DNA of 10,601 bases from Aquiluna sp. (GTDB lineage Bacteria > Actinomycetota > Actinomycetes > Actinomycetales > Microbacteriaceae), in assembly GCA_018402615.1 (NCBI GenBank), contig JAGYIH010000027.1, positions 1 to 10,601 of the forward strand, read 5' to 3'. The position numbers were made by a program, and so were the translations under genes. Numbering within the stretch: the first letter of the stretch is position 1; every line of letters begins with the position of its first letter. The notes beneath the pieces are model-generated. The model had not been told where the DNA came from. It made no database searches and was given only the letters and a program-made list of their open reading frames with translations. Shown here piece by piece: positions 6,336 to 10,601 of the stretch.

Positions 6336-6614
6336 ATGCGAGAAATCCACAAGGCCAAGATCTTTAAAAACGGCGGCTCCCAGGCCATCAGAATCCCGGC
6401 TCAGTGGAGGTTCGACAGTGATGAGGTCTTTGTTCGCTTCGACGAATCTCTAAACGCTCTGGTAATCACTGAGCGGCACCCCAAACCCATGGCAAATTTC
6501 TTTGCCCTGGTTGAAAAGCTTGGGCCTATTCCTGAGGATGAGTGGCCGACCCTTGAGCCAATCCCAGATTCACCAAGGCCAGGTTGGGAGGCCCTAATTG
6601 AACTCGAGGACTAG
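6336..6614 (+). CDS. vapB: VapB-type antitoxin (SpoVT/AbrB DNA-binding domain)
   Basis: This 92-residue protein has an N-terminal swapped-hairpin AbrB-type domain, recognised by KIFKNGGSQAIRIP (8-21) and the following strand EVFVRFDE. The Pro/Glu/Trp-rich C-terminus (about 48-92) would be the flexible part that occupies the toxin active site. It should neutralise the VapC encoded immediately downstream and, with it, repress the operon. The ATG at 6336 was chosen because GGGAGG (6325-6330) lies five bases before it. An upstream in-frame ATG at 6288 would place the promoter and shared 10-mer inside the coding region. The gene overlaps the toxin gene by 17 bases. It resembles the second VapB only in the KNGGSxAxRIP core, so the two are not a recent duplication. 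Confidence 0.9.
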   Translation: MREIHKAKIFKNGGSQAIRIPAQWRFDSDEVFVRFDESLNALVITERHPKPMANFFALVEKLGPIPEDEWPTLEPIPDSPRPGWEALIELED

Positions 6615-7008
6615 CCCCCGCTTGCTTGTAGACACAGACATCTTGAGCCTTGCTCTTCGTGGCGACTCAAAGTTGAATTCCAAGCTTCTGCAACACTCCG
6701 AGAACTGGGCGATTTCGACTATCACCGCTGTCGAGTTGGGGAGATATGCCCGGGTTGCTAAATCCCAGCGAATCAGGCAGTTAACCTTCGGCCTGCTCTC
6801 TGAGGTGTGGGTGGTTGATTTTGATAGTGCTGCAGCCTTCCAGGCTGCTCAACTTCTGTCTTCAAAGGAGCTCAGACGCAAACCGATTGGGTTGGCCGAC
6901 ACTCTAATTGCCGCTCACGCTCTGAGCCTTGAGGTGCCAATCGTCACCAACAATCACAAGCACTTTAACCAAGTCCCAGGGCTGATCGTCCAAAACTGGC
7001 TGCAGTAG
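6598..7008 (+). CDS. vapC: VapC-type PIN-domain toxin ribonuclease
   Basis: This 136-residue PIN-domain protein is predicted to be the Mg-dependent endoribonuclease toxin of the pair; VapC toxins usually cut tRNA or rRNA. Acidic active-site residues are visible: D12 in LVDTD, E46 in AVELGR, and D101 in GLADTLIAAHAL. The C-terminal VTNN-HKHF-VPGL block, with Asn at 118-119, occupies the position of the fourth metal-site residue. The start is TTG at 6598: GGGAGG (6586-6591) lies six bases before it, inside the antitoxin gene, and no ATG is available near the N-terminal strand. The 17-base overlap with vapB suggests coupled translation. The final LIVQNWLQ is similar to the second toxin's LKLESWL. 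It appears intact. Confidence 0.92.
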   Translation: MNSRTSPRLLVDTDILSLALRGDSKLNSKLLQHSENWAISTITAVELGRYARVAKSQRIRQLTFGLLSEVWVVDFDSAAAFQAAQLLSSKELRRKPIGLADTLIAAHALSLEVPIVTNNHKHFNQVPGLIVQNWLQ

Positions 7009-7012
7009 ATTG

Positions 7013-7047
7013 TTGCATTATTACTACATAGCATTTATGCTACATCC
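7013..7047 (+). promoter_or_regulatory. Leaderless promoter and palindromic operator of the XRE gene
   Basis: TTGCAT (7013-7018) and TATGCT (7036-7041) are spaced by 17 bases, and the -10 ends six bases before the ATG at 7048, so the transcript probably starts at the start codon. No ribosome binding site is present. A perfect inverted repeat TAGCAT-TT-ATGCTA (7029-7042) covers the -10, and CTACAT occurs on both sides (7024-7029, 7040-7045). Binding of the encoded repressor here would block transcription, so negative autoregulation is inferred. Confidence 0.7.
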
Positions 7048-7284
7048 ATGGGTCGTAAACCAAAGGCTGAGCAAGAGCAGGTAGCCAACCGCATTGAGGA
7101 TCTTCGCAATTCCGCCGGGCTATCTCGCCAGGAGCTTGCCGATCAGGTTGACGTTCACTACCAAACCATCGGTTACATCGAGCGCGGAGAGTATTCGCCA
7201 TCCTTAGTGTTGGCCCTCAAGATCGCCTCGGTTCTAGGCGCCAGTGTCGAAGAGATCTTCTGGCTTGATGAGGAAGAAGCATGA
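7048..7284 (+). CDS. XRE family helix-turn-helix transcriptional repressor
   Basis: This 78-residue protein is a single Cro/CI-type helix-turn-helix domain. The five helices run about 8-24, 26-33, 37-45, 52-63 and 66-72, with the HTH in LSRQELADQVDVHYQTIGYIERGE (residues 25-48). The short ending EEIFWLDEEEA is typical of the small YozG-like regulators that are co-transcribed with a membrane protein. It probably binds the palindrome over its own -10 box as a dimer. The ATG is likely leaderless. The stop overlaps the start of the next gene (ATGA), so the two are translationally coupled. The signal that relieves repression is unknown. Confidence 0.92.
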   Translation: MGRKPKAEQEQVANRIEDLRNSAGLSRQELADQVDVHYQTIGYIERGEYSPSLVLALKIASVLGASVEEIFWLDEEEA

Positions 7285-8138
7285 GCAACGAACTACTAGT
7301 AGTTTTCTACATCCTGGTAACACTGGCAGTTGCCTATCTCTGGTTCTACCCAAAGGTGATTGGCAACAACGTCAAGCTGATGGCCTGGATGGACATCCTG
7401 GTTACCGGTATCCCGGTTGGCATTTCAGCCGTGCTGTTTTGGACCGAGGACCCCAGCTTCAGGTTGGTGTTCTTTGACACCAACTGGTTCTTTTTCACCA
7501 TCCTCGCCATGGTGCTAATTGAAACCCCAATCTTCTTGCTCTATCTAAAGGCTAGAAACCTGAGCAAGGAGTACTGGGCCATGTTCAAGGGTCAAATGGC
7601 AGGCTCTGATTCCGCTTGGGCCTCAGCCTCTGTGAAGTCAGTGGAAAAAGAACTCGATGACACCAGGTGGGATGGGCTCAGAACCAGGGGAGCAAAGCAG
7701 TTTTTGCTCTGGGGTTCAAACATTGTCATCCTGTTTGGGACCGGGTTTCTCATGAGCGTTGGTGACAACCCCTGGTCCGCATATGCGCTTATACACATTC
7801 TGCTCATCTTCGTTTTCTGGTTCTTGCTAAGGAAATCTGTCCGACTAATTGCCGATGCTCCAGACGATGTCCTGGACGAGATGATGATTGCTCAGCGCAA
7901 TAAAAGCTATCTGGTGGCATATCGCTGGCTCACGGCAGCTGTTTTTGGTGCCATCACCGCCCTCATGGTCTTCGCGATCTTCACAGACTTCCAGCCTGAA
8001 TCAAATGGTTTCAACTACCTACTTGAGTTCACCTGGCCTCAGGCCCAGGCAATCTTCTGGATCTTTGCCGCCTACACCTTCATGCTGCCATCACTAGCGA
8101 TGATCTCCCTTGAGCTCAAGAGAACTGTGAATCGCTAA
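7281..8138 (+). CDS. Seven-helix integral membrane protein of unknown function
   Basis: I do not recognise this 285-residue protein. Hydrophobic helices are predicted at about 4-22, 38-54, 69-89, 141-159, 167-183, 211-234 and 256-277. A charged loop of about 50 residues (90-140, with SVEKELDDTRWDGL) lies between helices 3 and 4, and a second acidic loop (about 186-208) between helices 5 and 6. No catalytic or transporter signature stands out. GAGGA (7270-7274) gives a good ribosome binding site and the ATG overlaps the XRE stop (ATGA). Coupling to a small XRE repressor resembles bacterial repressor/membrane-protein pairs such as SdpR-SdpI in arrangement only. It may be the sensor or target of that repressor, but this is inference. 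Confidence 0.85.
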   Translation: MSNELLVVFYILVTLAVAYLWFYPKVIGNNVKLMAWMDILVTGIPVGISAVLFWTEDPSFRLVFFDTNWFFFTILAMVLIETPIFLLYLKARNLSKEYWAMFKGQMAGSDSAWASASVKSVEKELDDTRWDGLRTRGAKQFLLWGSNIVILFGTGFLMSVGDNPWSAYALIHILLIFVFWFLLRKSVRLIADAPDDVLDEMMIAQRNKSYLVAYRWLTAAVFGAITALMVFAIFTDFQPESNGFNYLLEFTWPQAQAIFWIFAAYTFMLPSLAMISLELKRTVNR

Positions 8139-8248
8139 TGCCAATTGAAATCTGGCTCGTAATTGGGATTGCCTTATTCATTGCGATTTTTGAGCCAATG
8201 ACCTCATCAAAGAAAGAGGAAGACAATGACCACAAAAACCAGGGATAG
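8138..8248 (+). CDS. Small single-helix membrane protein (36 residues)
   Basis: An ATG overlaps the stop of the preceding gene (TAATG) and opens a 36-codon frame ending at TAG 8246-8248. It extends 23 bases into the DUF418 gene in another frame. The product starts MPIEIWLVIGIALFIAIFEP, one short hydrophobic helix, and continues into a very polar tail (SSKKEEDNDHKNQG). No homologue is recognised. The ribosome binding site is weak, so initiation would rely on re-initiation from the upstream stop. The frame fills an otherwise unexplained 87-base gap in a packed operon, which argues for a real gene. Translation is unproven. Confidence 0.5.
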   Translation: MPIEIWLVIGIALFIAIFEPMTSSKKEEDNDHKNQG

Positions 8249-9392
8249 CTTCCCCGACATACTGCGAGGCTTTGCGCTGTTTGGCATCGTGCTGGTGAAC
8301 GTGCCGCTTTTATCCATTGACGTGGTCAATGGAGCTAGCGGTGCGGATCTGTCCACCAGCTCGGGAGCGGTCACTGCATTTTTGGTGATGGCGCTAGCCC
8401 AGGCCAAGTTCTACCTGCTGTTTTCCTTCTTGTTTGGCTACAGCGCCCACTACGTAATCAAGGGCGAGAGGGCTAACCGTGGCAGATTCATAGCCCGGGC
8501 AATTGGGCTGGTCATACTTGGCGTGATTCACGCCAACTTCTTCTTCCATGGCGATATTCTGTTTTTCTATGGCCTACTGGGCCTATTGCTCATGGCCTTT
8601 TATTTTCGAAAGGACGGAACCCTAAAGTTCTGGGCCTGGTTTATCTACGTGCTGTCGGGTGTGATTTTCAGTGCGCTGGCAAGCTTGGTGTTTATCGGTG
8701 AGCGCTACGGAGGCATTGGTTTTGGCGAAAACACTGGAACCTCGGGCTTGGATGTCGCTCTCGCTAGCGGCACTTTCTTGGAGGCAGCAGCAGCTCGATT
8801 CGATGTTTGGCTGAGCTCGGGCTCAACTGCGTTTTTGCTGCAGGGTCCATTGGTTTTTGTGGCTTTTTTGGTTGGCGTGCTGGCCGCTCGCAAAAACCTG
8901 TTTGCTTCTGGCGTAGTGAGTCGATACCAAATGAAGCGGCTTGCAATCTGGGGTTTTGCATTGGGTTTGCCACTTCAGCTTTGGGCCGGACAGATTTATG
9001 TGGCAAATGAACTTGGTGACAACTACAGCTACGGAGTGCTGCTGGGATCATTTGCCCTGAACTTCTTCTCCGCTCCGCTTTTGTCCGCTGGTTACGTGGG
9101 CCTTTTGTGGTTGGTTGTTGACAAGCTAAAGAGCGCAAAGCTTTTGGCGAACGCTGGCCGGGCTTCACTGACTGTCTACCTGGGTCAATCATTGGTGCTG
9201 TCCTTTATCTTTAGCGCTTGGGGTCTGGGTCAATTTGGCAAGTTGGGCCTTGCGGAAGTGACCCTGATTGCAATGGCCACCTGGTTGGTTCTAGCCCTTT
9301 TGATGTCACTTTGGTTCCTCAGGTTTAACACAGGCCCGATGGAAAAACTCTTGAGTGGTTTCTCGAAGGCCTTCTCAAGAAAGAAATCATGA
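8226..9392 (+). CDS. DUF418 family membrane protein (YeiB-like)
   Basis: This 388-residue polytopic membrane protein has the layout of the DUF418/YeiB family. The N-terminus reads FPDILRGFALFGIVLVN, the middle has HGDILFFYGLLGLL (108-121), and the C-terminal DUF418 domain (about 220-375) contains ANAGRASLTVYLGQS (308-322) and the closing FNTGPMEKLL (367-376). The related N-terminal fold resembles acyltransferase-3/HgsNAT-like membrane proteins, but no reaction is established for DUF418. About ten helices are predicted. The ATG at 8226 has AGAGGA (8215-8220) five bases upstream. The stop overlaps the next start (ATGA). Length is normal and no damage is visible. Confidence 0.92.
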   Translation: MTTKTRDSFPDILRGFALFGIVLVNVPLLSIDVVNGASGADLSTSSGAVTAFLVMALAQAKFYLLFSFLFGYSAHYVIKGERANRGRFIARAIGLVILGVIHANFFFHGDILFFYGLLGLLLMAFYFRKDGTLKFWAWFIYVLSGVIFSALASLVFIGERYGGIGFGENTGTSGLDVALASGTFLEAAAARFDVWLSSGSTAFLLQGPLVFVAFLVGVLAARKNLFASGVVSRYQMKRLAIWGFALGLPLQLWAGQIYVANELGDNYSYGVLLGSFALNFFSAPLLSAGYVGLLWLVVDKLKSAKLLANAGRASLTVYLGQSLVLSFIFSAWGLGQFGKLGLAEVTLIAMATWLVLALLMSLWFLRFNTGPMEKLLSGFSKAFSRKKS

Positions 9393-9841
9393 ATCTAGAA
9401 CAGCTTGGCTATCTCGGCATATTTATTGCGGGAGCAATTCCCTGGTTTGAGGCTATTGCCGTGGTGCCAGCCGGCATTTTGTTCGGTTTAGACCCGGTGC
9501 TGACCGTGATAGCGGCGGCAACCGGCAATGCCATAACGATCTTTCTTTTTGCCTACGCTGGCGCTGCGATTCGGGCATCAATAGTTCGACGCCGGGCCGC
9601 CAGGGGCAAAACTGGTGACTCACCAAGATTTGAAAAGGCGCTGAAGGCGTTTGACAAGTACGGAATCTGGGGGATGGCGGCGCTGGGGCCGATAATCATC
9701 GGAACTCAGTTCGCCGCGGCAGCTTCGGTGGCGGCAGGCGTGAAGCCACTCAAGGTATCGCTTTTGATAACTATCAGCATGGTGATTTGGTGCATAGCGA
9801 TTGCGCTTTTGATGTTCGTCTTTGGCTGGAGGATTGTTTAG
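9389..9841 (+). CDS. Small multidrug export family membrane protein (Sm_multidrug_ex)
   Basis: This 150-residue membrane protein resembles the putative small multidrug export family (PF06695 type, recalled from pattern). It has an N-terminal helix with GAIPWFEAIAVVPAGI (15-30), where E21 after the proline is the family's conserved acidic residue. A second hydrophobic stretch (about 36-61) follows, then a basic cytoplasmic loop (RRRAARGK, 67-74), and then a half resembling DedA proteins: FEKALKAFDKYGIWGMAALGPIIIGTQFAAAASVAAGV. A last helix spans about 122-147. The export function is a family label and has little direct evidence. ATGA overlap with the DUF418 gene implies coupling. It is the last gene before the second vapBC. 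Confidence 0.82.
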   Translation: MNLEQLGYLGIFIAGAIPWFEAIAVVPAGILFGLDPVLTVIAAATGNAITIFLFAYAGAAIRASIVRRRAARGKTGDSPRFEKALKAFDKYGIWGMAALGPIIIGTQFAAAASVAAGVKPLKVSLLITISMVIWCIAIALLMFVFGWRIV

Positions 9842-9858
9842 TTATCAACAGCCCCCTT

Positions 9859-9878
9859 GTCTATACTTTGATATAGAC
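9859..9878 (+). promoter_or_regulatory. vapB: Operator dyad of the second vapBC operon
   Basis: GTCTATA (9859-9865) and TATAGAC (9872-9878) form a perfect 7-base inverted repeat around CTTTGA. TATACT (9862-9867) within it can serve as the -10 box, so a bound VapBC complex would block RNA polymerase. The left half and spacer include TCTATACTTT, also found before the first vapB. AGGAG (9879-9883) follows the dyad directly, 9 bases before the vapB ATG. Confidence 0.7.
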
Positions 9879-9892
9879 AGGAGATTTGTGAT

Positions 9893-10165
9893 ATGACTGA
9901 CCGTGTGACCAGAAAAGCATTCAAGAACGGCGGCAGTGTGGCTGTCCGCATCCCAAAAGGCTGGCTTGAGGAAGATTCCGAAATCGACATTGTGAGACGC
10001 GATGACGGCATAGTTGAAATCCGACCGCTAGGTAGAGAAGCGCGAATGAAAAAGCTCCTCGAGCACCTGAGTCAGCAGCCAGAGCTCCCGGACAATGCCT
10101 TCCCTGTTCCCGATCGAAAGGCAGAGCCGAGCCGATTCGACTACGACGAAATGTTCAGGGACTAG
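9893..10165 (+). CDS. vapB: VapB-type antitoxin (SpoVT/AbrB DNA-binding domain), second locus
   Basis: This 90-residue protein carries the AbrB-type core KAFKNGGSVAVRIPKGW (8-24) and the strands EIDIVRRDDGIVEIRPL. Residues 50-90 form a Pro/Glu-rich tail ending in FDYDEMFRD that should bind and block the toxin. It is the antitoxin for the PIN protein that starts 4 bases after its stop, and probably a repressor acting at the dyad just upstream. AGGAG (9879-9883) sits 9 bases before the ATG. The C-terminal half differs strongly from the first VapB, which suggests that each antitoxin is specific for its own toxin, while the similar DNA-binding domain and shared 10-mer leave room for cross-regulation. 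Confidence 0.92.
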   Translation: MTDRVTRKAFKNGGSVAVRIPKGWLEEDSEIDIVRRDDGIVEIRPLGREARMKKLLEHLSQQPELPDNAFPVPDRKAEPSRFDYDEMFRD

Positions 10166-10169
10166 CAAA

Positions 10170-10565
10170 GTGGCAAAATTTCTACTCGACACCGACACTT
10201 TGCTGTTCTCGATTCGGGGAAACCAGACCGTGCTCGGTAAGTGGGCGAAATTGAGGGCTGACCAGTGGGCCATCTCTGCGGTGTCTGGCTATGAAATTCA
10301 GAAGGGAATCGAGGCGAATCCTTCGACTTCGTCGAGCAAGCGAGCGACCATGCTCCTAAATCAGGTTGAGTTTGAGCCGGTTACTCGAGAGGCCGCAATC
10401 CTCGCGGCTGGTGTGCATCATGGATTGAAAAAAAAGGGAATAACAATCGGTGTCGCCGACGAACTTCTGGCCGGTCAAGCCATAGCTCTCAAGGCCACAT
10501 TAGTGACGAATAACATCAAGCACTTTGAGCAAATCCCGGGCCTCAAACTCGAGAGCTGGCTCTAA
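10170..10565 (+). CDS. vapC: VapC-type PIN-domain toxin ribonuclease, second locus
   Basis: The 131-residue PIN-domain protein has the acidic residues of the nuclease site: D7 in LLDTD, E42 in YEIQKG, and D97 in GVADELLAGQAIA. The VTNNIKHFEQIPGL block with N114-N115 holds the fourth position. Predicted activity is Mg-dependent RNA cleavage, held in check by the adjacent VapB. The GTG at 10170 was chosen because it places the first beta strand at the N-terminus and has AGGGA (10157-10161) 8 bases upstream. An in-frame ATG at 10095 would overlap most of the antitoxin tail and add 25 residues foreign to the PIN fold. It is complete and ends 36 bases before the window edge. Confidence 0.93.
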   Translation: MAKFLLDTDTLLFSIRGNQTVLGKWAKLRADQWAISAVSGYEIQKGIEANPSTSSSKRATMLLNQVEFEPVTREAAILAAGVHHGLKKKGITIGVADELLAGQAIALKATLVTNNIKHFEQIPGLKLESWL

Positions 10566-10601
10566 GGCTGCAATCTATTGGGGCCGCGGAATAAGAAGCT
10601 G

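Noticed and set aside
10095..10169. Upstream in-frame ATG for the second VapC.
   Set aside because: It would add 25 residues before the first PIN strand and sit inside the antitoxin tail. The GTG at 10170 with AGGGA upstream gives the normal VapC start.
6336..10565. The two vapBC loci as a recent tandem duplication or as ends of a transposon.
   Set aside because: Beyond the KNGGSxAxRIP core and the PIN motifs, the proteins differ widely. No long repeats, terminal inverted repeats or transposase gene were seen.

Overview
The window looks like the chromosome of an actinobacterium, most probably a small-genome freshwater member of the Microbacteriaceae (Rhodoluna/Aquiluna-like). The reasons are a 32-residue, extremely basic bS22 (AURKAIP1/COX24-type) ribosomal protein; a short stand-alone N-acetylglutamate synthase of the mycobacterial Rv2747 type; the actinobacterial order proC - winged-helix regulator - bS22 - HAD-IB phosphatase - glutaredoxin-like protein; frequent GTG/TTG starts; and base composition near half G+C by eye, low for an actinobacterium. 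The genus is inference; the phylum is well supported.

Region 1 (1-5090) is housekeeping. It holds the 3' end of a SOUL haem-binding protein gene, the argA-type acetyltransferase, and a membrane-anchored exported protein of unknown function. That last gene converges on radA (minus strand) with a 4-base overlap of the stop codons. Divergent from radA are a CPBP intramembrane protease, proC and an ArsR-like winged-helix protein. Then come a promoter, the tiny bS22 gene (TTG start) and a strong hairpin terminator.

Region 2 (5085-6230) is a divergent pair: a HAD-IB phosphatase on the minus strand and a glutaredoxin-like protein on the plus strand. A 41-codon single-helix membrane protein overlaps the glutaredoxin stop and has its own strong ribosome binding site.

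Region 3 (6290-10565) looks accessory. Two complete vapBC toxin-antitoxin operons bracket a tightly packed operon. The operon contains an XRE repressor, a 7-helix membrane protein, a 36-codon single-helix protein, a DUF418 membrane protein and a small multidrug export-family membrane protein. The repressor gene has a TTGCAT-17-TATGCT promoter with a perfect palindrome over the -10 box and no leader, suggesting autoregulation. Both vapBC promoters share the 10-mer TCTATACTTT; in the second it is the left half of a perfect 20-base dyad, the likely VapBC operator.

Recurring theme: many genes lack a Shine-Dalgarno site but have a TAnnnT box (CAnnnT in one case) ending 6 or 7 bases before the start codon, the geometry expected of leaderless mRNAs. 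No rRNA, tRNA, insertion sequence or CRISPR array was seen.
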